In this document: in pieces, positions 46,346 to 57,508 of the stretch
Numbering within the stretch: position 1 is the first letter of the stretch
How the letters are laid out: every line of letters begins with the position of its first letter
Source of the DNA: Mortierella sp. BCC40632
Taxonomy: Eukaryota > Mortierellomycota > Mortierellomycetes > Mortierellales > Mortierellaceae
Reading direction: 5' to 3'
Assembly (NCBI GenBank): GCA_011634665.1
Contig: WAEK01000004.1
Location: 1,227,501 to 1,291,500 of the forward strand
DNA length: 64,000 nucleotides
Notes under the pieces: model-generated
What the model was told of the DNA's origin: nothing
Database searches by the model: none
Seen by the model: only the letters and a program-made list of their open reading frames with translations
Program-made: the position numbers and the translations under genes

Positions 46346-48237
46346 TTAGCCTCTAGTTTCTTCAACCACGAAATCTACGTCTCCACGTTCCCCTTTTTTC
46401 CCTCTGGACACGCCTACTTACTATAGAAGTTAGTGCCAAAGGCAAAGAGGAGTACGCTACAGAGAAGCGTCGGGCCTGTCCGGTCATAGTAACAAATCTC
46501 TTGAGGGCACATCCGTGCGGCCGGGTCGATCGATTGTTTGTCCCCACCAGTAACGCCGGATCCTTCCCCTACACCACCAGGTGGTCCTTGCTTTCGGGCC
46601 ATCGTGGCCGCTAACCGTCGACTCAGGGACCGGTCACGGCGATGAAACACAACTGTGCCATAGCCAAGAGAAGCCATGGCAACGACCAAGGAGGTGGCGC
46701 CCACATAGAATGCCAAAGACTCCATCTCACTAAAGTTGCAAAGCGTCATTGCCAAAGAACCCAAGAGAATCCCAAACTTGATCCAATGTAGAAACAGTCG
46801 CTCGTTCGAAAAGAGTGCCTTACGGTCTCCATTCCCTCCTCCCCCTCCTCCTTTACCCTTCTTTCCAAAGACTTTGGGCTTGGGTCGTTTTGAGTAAGTC
46901 TTGCCCTCGGCAGAGACAGATTCGGGTGGTGGAATGTCATACTTTTCGGGGTATGAGTAAAAACTGTCTTCTTTGGACAAGGTAGATTGGATATAGCCAC
47001 CCTTGCCAGCCTTGGCTTTTGCAGACGAAGACATAAACGCTCCAAAGAGCGTCGAAGAACTCGAACTAGTCGAGAGTGCACCTCCATGATTTTGTGCCAA
47101 CAGTGTTGCCGTGCTTGTGTTGGACGAATACCCATTCTCGTTCTGATGAAGAATTGGCCCCCCATTCTCCCGTCGACCCAGTCGATAGAAAAAACTTGCT
47201 CGACCTACAAGAGGTCCACCGGACTTACGAGGGGGCGACTCAGAAGGTGAGAAGCTCTCGAGTGAGATCTCATCCATGTGGAGTGCAATATGTTGGTCCC
47301 AGCACTTGCCAGGAGGTGCTGCCGCCCATGAAGGGTGATCGCCAAGGGTTCTGGCTGCATCCATGGGATTGACAGACGAGTGAAAGTAGTCCTGGTCAGG
47401 GCCTGTCATAACCTCATTCCTTCTTCCATTGTTGTCCTTGGACAACTCGAGGCGGTCACTGGACAATGACCGAGGACCAAGGAGACTTGTCCGCTTGACT
47501 GTATTCTTTGGCGGTGTATCCATTGGGTCAAAAGGCATCAAGCGACCAGACTGGTGTGGCCCGCTCGCTGCCGTCCATGAGAATCGGTGTTGTGGGTCAA
47601 ACCGGGGCGTCATGGGTGAACCCACCAAGGTAGAGGCTCCTGGTGAGACTGGCTCTCGCTCTAGCTGATGGATGCTACTAAAGTGAAGGTGGTGTTGACT
47701 AACAGGTTGCTGCTGTTGTTGAACCTGATGTTGGAGTTGTTGCAAGCCTTGGCGTATGGGTGGGGGTTGGTAGGGCGTACAATTGAACAAGGTCAACTGA
47801 CCCAAAGGGGGAGTTGAGGATGAACGTAATGCTGGGGGTGTAGGAAGGTGGTTGCACGGGCCAGCATGCTCACAGCCATTTCCCACAAGCGATGTAACAA
47901 TGACTGGTCCCGTGGCGGTGCCTGTCTGAATATCCAAAGACGTACTCCTTTGACCAGATGTCGAGGATAAGAGAGCGTGGATCGATTCGGCATTTGTCGA
48001 GCCCTCATACGAGGAAACGAATGGGTTGGTTGAAAGACATGGGTTCTCTGAATGACCAGAGGTTGATTGTGAAAAGGTTGTGTATGGCTGGGGGCGATCG
48101 ACAAAGTCGAGGTCGAGATGGAGATCAACAGGATCTTGCCAGGTTGCGAATGGGTTGGTGCTTTGTCGATTGTCTTGGCAATCACCGCGATTGTTGGCGC
48201 TATTACTGTTAGGATGTTCTTGCTCTGAGGCGCCCAT
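46346..48237 (-). CDS. Vtc1/DUF202-like membrane protein with long disordered N-terminus, 614 aa
   Basis: Two exons: 48237-46422 and 46374-46346. The first 430 or so residues are low in complexity (Gln-, Ser- and Pro-rich, with a poly-Q patch and a poly-G patch) and look disordered. The C-terminal 150 residues match the three-helix Vtc1-like domain: LFSNERLFLHWIKFGILLGS, FYVGATSLVVAMASLGYGTV, a FHRRDRSLSRR loop and DRTGPTLLCSVLLFAFGTNF. Vtc1 is the small membrane subunit of the vacuolar transporter chaperone complex that makes and moves polyphosphate. The short last exon is inferred: the frame otherwise ends at 46414 immediately inside a perfect GTAAGT donor. Splicing replaces SK-stop by NFVVEETRG-stop. 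Typical Vtc1 is about 130 residues, so this may be a Vtc1-domain regulator rather than the core subunit. Confidence 0.8.
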
Positions 48238-51112
48238 GGTGGACGAGATCTCTGCTCTGTCAGGGCAAATGCGTTGGAGAGTGTTGACGAAAGAGATTTG
48301 TAAACACTAGGACCGACTCGATTATATGCCCGCGGGAGAATTGGAAGCAAGAGAAGAGAAAATGGGGGAAAGAGAGAGGGAAAGAAAGAGAGAGGTGTAA
48401 GTGAGAGAGGAGAGAGAGGGAGGGAGAGAAAGTAGTAGTAGAGAACACGGACAAGAAGGCACAAAAAAAAGATGGATGGAGAGTGAGAAGGGGAAAGGAA
48501 AAAGAACAAGAAACGCTAGATGTCGTCTGACATGACAACGGACGGCTGGCATGCAGACCATGACAGAGAAAGGAAAGAAAGGCCCAAAGGCAATACCACG
48601 TAAGTAGGGCGGAGAGACAGATATTAGTCGAGTAGGAAGGAGGATATGGCTGCCCCATTCCGGTGGAGCAAGGCGTCAGAGAGCACGACTGAGGAACTTT
48701 CACAGAGTCCCCTTGGAAGGCCTCTGCTGGTGGCGACCAAAGGGAGCTCCGGGAGAGCCGCCGTCGTGTCTTTTGCGACAAGAGCGAAGAGAAGAAAATT
48801 AACACTTTGAGGCCCATTCGTCAAGGAGACAGAAAAGGAGAAGGTGAGGGGGGTGGGGACTTGATGCAGCGATGGAGCCGGGCTAATTCTGTCCGGCCGA
48901 CACTGACCGACCATTACCTCAACCTTTGTCTAAAGAACCACTGCCTGTATGAGGTGGGAGGATGTGGGGGGGGGGATGCAAGATAGGATCGTCCCCTATG
49001 AACCTACACCTGTCCAGCTGTGTTGCATTCTTCTGGGTCGACCTTGGATGTGAAAAATTATGTCTGCTCGCCCTTTGGGGAGTGTAGCACATTCGGAGCA
49101 AAATGTGTCCAGGAGGTGGTGTGCCAGGAGTCGTGAGGCCTGGATAGAATAGAGAACAGACGCAGTTCTGAGGCGCGACGGGCCTCTTCCGCCCCATCTG
49201 ATCCGTAGTACGGACACCCTTTCTGTCGTATCCCTCTGTCGTGTGATTGTAAGAGAACATGCAGCTGTAGAAAAGAAAAAAGAAAAAATCAAGGAGACTT
49301 TTTTCTTTCTACCAAAGCTCAACTCCTGGCCCGTCGCCTCCTGAATTACTTAGCCCTGACGGCCAAACGGTAGCTCGCACTGCTCTCCTACAGTCAAGCT
49401 ACATACAGACCTTGACCCCCTCGGTCACTTCGATGATCCATTCTTGACACTGGGCCACAGAATCGAGTCCACAACAATGGATGACCTCCGACAGGGGAGG
49501 AGATGGCATGCTGCATGGATGAGCCGGCCGACTGGTCCGTTGGCTGTTGGGGATCCGTTTTGTTGGTTTGCAGGAGAGGTGCCTTGTTGTGGCCTGTGGT
49601 CTAGACGATGTCATTGGAGTTTTGGTACTACCACTTCTGATACTTACCCAATTTAAGTAGGACAACAATTGACTGGCCGGAGTAGAGAGTGTGGAGCGTC
49701 AAGGAGAGGGACGATAAGATCCTACCTGGTATGCAGTGCATACCGAGTGATCTGCATGCAACCCGGATATCTCGACAATGTATATTGGCTGGTACAAGGC
49801 CAGGGTACTCCTCAATATGCCTAGATCGAGCTGTCTCCCGAGTGTAACCTTCACGCGACTTGGGTCCCTTTTTTTTTTTTTTTTTTTTTTTTTCGAATTC
49901 CACCATTGTCCCGGAACTACCAAAACAGCCGACGACATAGCCTTTGTCATCGCCCGCAAACCAGTCCCTTTTTTGCGGAAACAGTCCGAGCCAGCCCATT
50001 CGAATTAGCGCCAATGAAGGTGGGCTAGTCTGCTAAGAAACGTTTTGGTCTACGCTTCGGCCTCTCTATTCTTTTATTATCCTTATTATTTTGGGGGTCT
50101 CTTTGGCCGTGCTCGCTTCTCTCTAGCTTTTTTTTTCTGGATGCTCTCAACTAGCATTCACGCACCTCGTGGAAGAGGGATGTTTAGTGAGATGTACTTT
50201 CTGTTCTCCAAAGCTCCGTTAGGCTACATTGCAAAAAAAAAAAAAAAAAAAAAATGGCCGTTGCATGTCAGAGCTTCAAGCATGTGCGAGACACATGGCA
50301 TGCAGTCAGGTACATCTGCAAGTGGCACCTCTTCTATTTCTCCTCAAGGATTTCCTACTGGACCGATCGGGGCTGAAGCAAACATTGACATCTCTTACTC
50401 TAGCTACAAGACGTAGTTGCTGTCTGTGAGGAGATAAAAGACGAGGCACTCCATGTCTCGGCACAGGCGGGAGCGAGGTGCTCGAGAGGGAGCCGTCGGG
50501 ACAAGGAAGTCGGGCCCAAAGTGAGCGTCGCCGATATTATTAGCAACAAGAAGAGCGCCCTGAACACACCCGCACCCTCAGCAAACCATAATTGTCGAGC
50601 CCGCGGCAAATGTCCAGCCAGGCGGAGGCGGGAGTGTGTGTATTCTGTGTCTGTGTTGGGGGGGGGGACTCAGTTTGTTGTATTTGTCGGTCCAAATTTC
50701 CAGGGTCAGCGCCAGTAGGCCAGTCCGGGTTCCCGAGTCTGAGCGTCTTCCGCTCGGCCAGGTTTGGGGTGAATGAGAGGAGAACGATGGGGCGGCTGCA
50801 ATTGCGCATGCTGCGGCTCCAAGAAGGGTGGCAAACTTCTCGGCGCTGTACTTCCGCCCAATGCGTGGCACAAGGGAGGTTCAATTAGGGAGGACAAATA
50901 GACCAGCAGAAACACCGCCTTACGTTGGGTTCGTAAAGAGATATTTTTTTTTGTTCAATTAAGGCCGTCTTTCCGAGGAAGGCTGCAGCGGTGAGGCCAT
51001 GGCCACTGCTCTTAAAGTGCGGAGCGTGGAAGAAGAAACAAAGAGGGAGTGAGGGAATGAGAGAGTAAGAGAGAGAAGAGAGAGAGAATAGATACAGAGA
51101 AAAAAAAGAGAG

Positions 51113-51174
<62 letters not shown>

Positions 51175-52098
51175 AGGAGAAAGAAAGAGTGAATGAGCGA
51201 GAGACATACAGATACAGAGAGTGTGAGAGTGAGAGAGAGATGCATGCGCCATCTCATCAGCGGATATCATTTTGGAGAAGGCAATTTTAGGCGAGTAATT
51301 GATCCATTTGAGCAGCCGCTCAAGCATCGATGGACTGTCCACGCGCGGCTCCTCCTTTGGCCAGGGGGAGCGGGCAGTCTGCTTCTGTTTGCCACTGCAG
51401 ATAGATGGGATGGTTGTCCCAAACACCGTTACAGCTACTGTCACTGACTGGGTTACAGGGAGTGAGAGAGAGAGAGAGTATGTGTGCGTGTGAGAAAGAG
51501 AGAAAGGGGACGCGAGAGCACCCGGCGGGGCCTACCACCAGGCGAATAAATACCCTAGATGGGTAGATGTGGGCTGCGAGGCTCAGGCACGGCGCGAGCC
51601 AAGGCTCGGGTGCTCTCACCACTCAAGTCAAACCAGGCACAGGCGACCACTGAGCCATCTTTGAGGTTGGGCAAGGGAAGGGCGGGGCTATGAGGACTGA
51701 ACAGGGACAGGGCACAGGGGTGTGTGCTCTTTCGATCCAATGTTGCGAACAAACATAGTGCTATTAAACTGACAGCACCTCCTCTTTGCTCTTTCTTTCT
51801 CTTTTTCTTCTTTTTTCCCTTTTCTCTGCATCCCATTGCATCCCATTGTGCTCTCCATTGCCTTTGCGCTGCCCGATATACCCCTCAGCTTCCCTCGCAT
51901 CCTCTCCCACCTTACTTGTCTGCCATCTATTCATCCCAATCATCCATTGCTATCCTCTCTCTTCACCCCATCTTTATTCACCATCTTCTTTCACCACCTC
52001 TTCTCGCCTCCACACCCTCACTCCTCAACTTTACAGATTCTGCCCGCACGCCGATCCTCGGTAGTAGCGTTGCACGAGGTCCACTCAATACTATCCTC
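48238..52098. other. Divergent intergenic region, Vtc1-like / arrestin
   Basis: A 3.9 kb gene-free stretch between divergent genes. 48300-48470 is GA-rich on the plus strand (CT-rich for the minus-strand gene). A GA microsatellite spans about 51117-51178. A- and T-runs occur near 49868-49893 and 50232-50253. 51770-52098 is CT-rich on the plus strand and leads into the arrestin start. Open frames in between have no recognisable protein content and mostly mirror repeats. No RNA gene was recognised. Confidence 0.5.
51117..51178. repeat. GA microsatellite
   Basis: About 60 bases of nearly perfect GA repeats within a broader GA-rich stretch (51060-51240) in the divergent region between the Vtc1-like and arrestin genes. 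No gene starts directly beside it. Confidence 0.85.
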
Positions 52099-53128
52099 AT
52101 GGCTGTCTCGCCTTCATCCGCACCTTCCACCAACCCCTCGACTCCCCCAACCATCAACACTGTCTCTCTTTCCTTTGCCCAGGGCAGCTCGACCTGTATC
52201 CTCCGACCCAATGTCACTGTTCGGGGTCATGTAGACCTCCGGCTGATCAAGCCCTGCTATGCCACCGGGATCCGCGTCCGGCTGCGAGGTAAATGCCGAG
52301 ATGACATCCGAGCAATGTGGAATGGCGGGAAATGGAGACCAAAAGGGCGATCGCCACATTAATGCATGACCGAGCCTTGATGCGAATCGACCATTACCCC
52401 ATTTTCTCTTTCCTCTTTCCTCTTTCCTCTTTCCGTTTCGCTTTCCTTCTTCTCCTCGCATGGCTCCGTCTATCATGATGGTCCTGGCCCTTGGTCCTGG
52501 CTGAGCTGATCAGCTCGCATGGTTCTGCCTAGGCCCGAGCCCCTTCCTCTCTTTCGAGTACAGGGCAGGTCCGTGGGCAGGCCTGTGCCGTTGCTCGTCC
52601 TTTGGCCGGCTCCCCCTTTTTCCTTTACTTTATTCCCTTGCCCGGGTGCATGCTGTACCACATTAGTGTCGACAGGCTGCAATATCGAAAGCAAATGTGG
52701 TCAAGCATCACTTCTATGCCTCTGGTCAAACAGCCCTGCTTCTTCTATGCAGCAGGTGTAACCTGTAAAAGGGTCTAAGATGAACTCACTTTTCTTTTAC
52801 TTCCCCGCCTCTTCTCTTTGGCTCTTTACCACAGCCGAGGAGAGTGCCATTGTGCTAGGTCAAGAATCGAACGGCGACTCGCTTCGCCAAAAGTTTCAGC
52901 AGACAGTTATTACTCTCTTTGACACCGAGACCTTGGTCTTTGGCTCCAATGTAACTGATAATGAGCTTTCCAACTGGCGCGAGATTGCTGCCGGCCAGTA
53001 CTCTTTTCCTTTTGCGCTCAAGGTCCCCAACGTCAACTTTCCTCCCTGTATTCCCGTAAGTATTTTCGAATTACTGTTTCGCTAACGGTTCTCGGTCTCT
53101 TAATGAACCACCTCACCTAACCTGCCTA

Positions 53129-53195
<67 letters not shown>

Positions 53196-55796
53196 TTCCT
53201 CTCGCACTTGGTCTGACTCATTGCCCAGAACCTCGAGGGCTTCTCTGTACGTTATGTTTGGACAGCTCATGTTGATGGTCCCTTCGAAAACTCACTCTTC
53301 TCGGAGGAGGTCCTTTGCCAATTTTTACCCAATGTATTGGCTCCAAAGCCTCTGGAATGGACGTACCATGATACCGTGGGTGCAACGCCAGCCAAGAATA
53401 GCACCCAGCAGCTAAACAAACCACCAACAGGCATTGACCTTCGAATCAAGATGCACCAGCAAATCTATGTCCCAGGCAAGTACTCTACGCCCTCCCACGT
53501 CCTCGTTGGGTTGTTGCGTCCACTCCGCTTTACCGCGTGACAGCCCTTCCTCCGACGCTAACCTATGTACTTATGGCAATTACACACACTGCATACAACA
53601 GGTGACCCGCTCTATATGGCTGCCGCCATGGTCAACAATACCCAGCACAAAATCGTAGGACTCGATGTCGTGCTCCAACGTACCATTCGGGGCACTATGT
53701 CCACCGCCTATGCCAACCTCTCCAACCACATCACAACCGAGATCATTTCAAAGTCAAACGACTGCAAAGTGCGTGCCGGTGAGACAGGCCAGGTTGATAT
53801 CCTGGCCACTATCCCGCCGATGAGCAAAATGTCGCTCGTGCCAACCTTTGAGTCTAACTTTCTCAAGATCTACTACGAGTTGATCTGTGTCCTTCGAGTG
53901 AAACGATCAGTCTTTGCTGGTGGTGACACTACCTATCAGTTTACGATCCCCGTCCCGATCGCAACCCACAATATTGACAACCCAACTATCAGTGGTCGAA
54001 CACCTCGTTGGACAAAGAGTCGGATGCAGCCTTACTTTTTTGAGCCCTCTTGGGAAAACCCTGTAGGTGATTTTCCTCCGCAACTCGTAGAGGAAATACC
54101 GCCAGTTCCCACTCCTGTCATGATTGAATCCCCATCGTTAAGAGCGGGGACACCTAATTCGGCTTCAGCCATGTCCTTGACCTCACAAGGAATAAGTGCC
54201 GCAGCAATGCAAGAGTTCTTGACTAGCGGCTCGGTAGAGCTTCATCGAGAACGGACACTGAAGAAAAGTCTTTCCAGGAGCAAGAGTCTTAAGGATATTC
54301 AGTCGGCAAGACTGAAGGGGTCATCATGGAGGGCGGAACGAGAGTATTTGCTGAACCAAAGTCACGAGATGAGCAATGGCGTGGGCCTGAGCCGCTCCGT
54401 CACCGAGACTTCGGCTGGGGGCGGCGCCAGCAGACGCTCACCTGCCCTGGATCCAAAGAGCAGATCATCAAACGAGGAAAAGTCGGGCGCAGGCGTAGGA
54501 ACGACCGCCACTGAAAGCGACGGAAATATTGGCTACACTCCACCCCCTCCCTCGGGAACGACCCCTAGAACACAGAAGAGTCTTAACCGGGAAATGACTC
54601 CTGATCAACAGGCCGAGCTTGCGCGAAAGGCCAGCCGACGTATTCTGCCCAATCAAGGATCGTACACATACGAAGGCGTCCTTCCCCCAGAATTAGCCCA
54701 TACCGAGAATCAATACCCAGGCCCTCTTAGCTCCTCAAGCAACACTAATGCCTCTGCAGCCTATACTGGTGCCAATGAGTATGACTGTAGTAGTAGTAGC
54801 ATGAATGACAGTGGTAATGATGGAGACTATTTGGTATGCAGTCGTGCTAACAATCCCTCTTACAGCCCTCCTACACCTACAGTCCCTAGCACTATGGCTA
54901 AAATACCGCCCCGCCGGAACGCCTCCCTCTCTGAGAAATCGCATTACCAGCAGCAACAGCAGCAAAACGGTAGTGGTAGCGCCACCTATACCCAGGAACC
55001 AGAGCATTTTGAGGTACCAGTCAGGAGTGGCAGTCAAGTGAACCTCAATGGGAACGGCTACTACGATACTAGCAATGGAACTCGAGGACGTTCGCAAAAT
55101 GGCAGTGGCAGCTCCAGCGCCAGTAATGGTGCGGGTCAGACAGCTTTGACAAGATCAAGCCCAGGTACATACCAAGAAGGCAACAGGTACGGACAAGAAC
55201 CGCGGTCCCAACCTCAACCTCAGGCTGTGTCCTCTCAGCAGCCAGTAGGTGGTAACAAGCCTGTTTATCCTCTCTCAGATAGGACGCCCGAAAGGGTGCC
55301 ATATCAGCATACGTTGCCAGCATACCAGCAGCCACCTGGCGTGGTTTCGGGAGATTACTACCCTTTACCACCTGCCGTCACCAAACCCACCTCAGCTGCA
55401 AGGGATTCGTCAGAAAATGCTGGTCATCGACGAACAGGAAGTTTGGGAAACAACAACTCTAACACCACTACTACCACTACCGCTACCACTACCACTACCA
55501 ACACCAACACCAACACCAACAATAACAATAACACCAATGGCAACAGCAATGGCAACAATAATGTTCACATCAATGGCGGAAACTATAGCTCGTTGAGGAT
55601 CCCTCCTTGGGAACGTGTTGAAAAGGTCCGCCACCAAAACTGGTTCAAACCAGGCCCACATCAAACAGGTGCCCTTCAAACGTTTGACGTGGCAGGACTG
55701 GTGCCCTCGACTATTCAGGCAGTGCCGATCGTCAAGAAATCTGTGCCACGTCCCATGAGTCCAGTTCATGTGATTGAAGGCTCTGTGCTGAATTAA
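52099..55796 (+). CDS. Alpha-arrestin-like protein, 950 aa
   Basis: Four exons: 52099-52288, 52835-53055, 53229-53475 and 53602-55796; the third intron starts with GC. The first 380 or so residues form paired arrestin N and C sandwiches: SLSFAQGSSTCILRPNVTVRGHV with IRVRLRGAEES, then SFPFALKVPN with PPCIPNLEGFSVRYVW, IYYELICVLRV and YQFTIPVPIATHN. The remaining 570 residues are disordered, rich in Ser, Asn and Gly, with Asn/Thr repeats near 55450-55560. An LPAY sequence near 55315 is a candidate docking site for a Nedd4/Rsp5-type ubiquitin ligase. Alpha-arrestins recruit such ligases to plasma-membrane transporters for endocytosis. The ATG at 52099 is chosen because upstream frame is CT-repeat translation. 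A CT microsatellite of about 60 bases fills part of intron 2. AATAAA lies at about 56000. Confidence 0.92.
53131..53190 (+). repeat. CT microsatellite inside arrestin intron 2
   Basis: About thirty CT dinucleotides lie on the sense strand of the intron between 53055 and 53229, about 40 bases before the AG acceptor. It could serve as an extreme polypyrimidine tract, and its length is likely to vary between strains. Confidence 0.85.
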
Positions 55797-55861
55797 TGAA
55801 ACCACACTCGTTCTTTTTTAATGAGATGACTAACAGCAGCATACAAATCACCCTAATGACC

Positions 55862-55893
<32 letters not shown>

Positions 55894-56071
55894 CATTCGC
55901 ACATATATGCATGCACACGTACACAGTAATGAACACTCCCTCCCCCCCCAAGCATTCAGCGCCAGAGCATATAGAGAAGGCATCATGAACAAACAAAACA
56001 ATAAAAAAACAAAAAACCTTGCATTGCATTCTCCAATATTTACTTTCAAGTGAAAGGAAGGTGGGGGGTAT

Positions 56072-56553
56072 CTAGGCCATTTCATCCTGACTTTGTTCTT
56101 GTGGCTCCCCACTCATAGGAAGATCCATATCTGTCCATTTCAAATCCTTGGTTAGCTCCTGCTGAAAGGCTGTAGAGCGAGAAAAGAAGACACCCCCAGT
56201 GTCAGTTCATAAAATAACTGTCAAAAAAAAAAAGTGTATTGCTTTGTAGACTGGCTACCTTGGTCATTGTCATCGAGTGATGCAGGCTGTAGGTTCAGTG
56301 GTACTCTGATGTCTAGTCAAGAATGAATTTCCCACATGATCATTTTGAACATGATTAATAAAGAATGTCTAACGAGCTTTGTCCTACAACAGGTCTTTTT
56401 TTTTTTTTTTTTTTTTTGTCGTTGTTGTTGAGATTGATGATGGCACGCGCAAAAATTACCATCGTCTGGAATGTCCTCTAGTTCATGCTCAAACTCGGCA
56501 TTGACTAGGTCCGAGTCACTCCAGTGGACATAGCAGAATTGGCTGTCGCTCAT
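56072..56553 (-). CDS. APC13: APC13-like anaphase-promoting complex subunit, 81 aa
   Basis: A small three-exon gene: 56553-56460, 56312-56259 and 56169-56072, whose phases join exactly. The product begins MSDSQFCYVHWSDSDLVNAE, then ELEDIPDDDIRVPLNLQ, a short acidic linker with DDNDQ, then KDLKWTDMDLP and an acidic tail. This order (acidic N-terminal helix, LP..DI.VP core, then a KWTD element) matches APC13/Swm1, a small scaffold subunit that stabilises the anaphase-promoting complex/cyclosome, the ubiquitin ligase for cyclins and securin. The length (about 75-80 in other eukaryotes) also fits. Identity rests on these short motifs. It is the last gene of a tight minus-strand trio and faces the arrestin 3' end about 275 bp away. 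Confidence 0.72.
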
Positions 56554-56665
56554 CTTTGAAAGAGAATTAACAAAATGGAGGAGCTGGCTTTTCAGTCTGG
56601 TCAAAGAAGATCACATCTCTTCAAGCTTTTTTTGGCCTCGTCTGGTGGCAAAAAAAAAAAGCCAG

Positions 56666-57429
56666 TCACTTTAGCAGTTGGAGGCGTTCTCCAACCGAAC
56701 AACCAGCCTCTTCGAGTCGTTCCCAGGGCGTCCGTGCTCGACTATCCTGAGCACAAAGGACAACTTCCTTGATCCCGCGCATGGTTGCTCTCTGGACCAA
56801 CCATTCCACGAGCGGACGAAATTTTTCGGGATCGCTTCCACTTTGACGTCGTGACTCTTGATTGATCGCCTCGGCCAACAGGTGAAAGGCATTTTCCTGA
56901 TCCTGATTGACCTCTTCTAGCTGGGCACCAAACGAGAAGAGCAAACGGACCACCTCAATGTGATTCTGTTGGATAGCACGCATGAGTGGGGTAGCACCCA
57001 GTTCTGGGGTCTTGGCATCAACACGAGCCCCTGCGTTCAAGAGGATGGAGCAAATCTCTTTGTGTCCAGCTCTGCTAGCATAGTGCTACATATGGTCCAG
57101 GAACATAGCATTGAATGGATGGATGGATTTTTTTTTTTTTGTCAGTTTGTCAGTGAATGAGGATTGAGTTCGTTAGACAGTCAGACAAAACTGTGGAGTA
57201 CTGGACTCACAAGAGCAGTGTAACCTGCGGAATCGAGGGCATCGACGGTAGCCTCACGGTCTCGAGCCTTGGACAAGATCTTGCGGACGCGATTCGCGTC
57301 ATTAGCCATGCATGCAGCATGGATCGATCGACTGAAATCCATCTCTTCCAGATTCTGCGCGACCGAAGAGGAACTGGCGTGATTGCATACATGGCCCGAG
57401 GAGCGGTCGTGACCGCATCCATTCGACAT
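56666..57429 (-). CDS. ANKRD39: Ankyrin-repeat protein, ANKRD39-like, 212 aa
   Basis: Two exons: 57429-57211 and 57085-56666, phase 0. The N-terminus is Cys/His-rich (CGHDRSSGHVCNH), followed by QNLEEMDFSRSIHAACMAND, which closely matches the LEEMDF...IWSAA.NGD start of animal ANKRD39. Three or four ankyrin repeats follow: DALDSAGYTALHYASRAGHK, ELGATPLMRAIQQNHIEVVR, and NQDQENAFHLLAEA, with a longer C-terminal helix region than in animals. The function of ANKRD39 is poorly known; ankyrin repeats mediate protein binding. Start choice: MSNGC at 57429 is preferred; an in-frame ATG at 57483 would add 18 hydrophobic and basic residues. Only about 80 bp separate it from the ELP6 stop. Confidence 0.85.
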
Positions 57430-57508
57430 TTCTGTTGTTCTTGTCTTCTTCTGGAATGTCCAATGTAAAAAGAGAAAAGGCAAAAAAAAAAAACGACGCT
57501 TTTATTAT

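Noticed and set aside
48510..50915. Open frames of 60-130 codons between the Vtc1-like and arrestin genes
   Set aside because: They occur on both strands at the same places, have Cys/Trp/Arg-rich shadow composition and no family signature.
53476..53601. GT donor at 53480 for arrestin intron 3
   Set aside because: Using it creates an immediate stop after joining to 53602. The GC donor four bases earlier keeps the frame and the conserved sequence.
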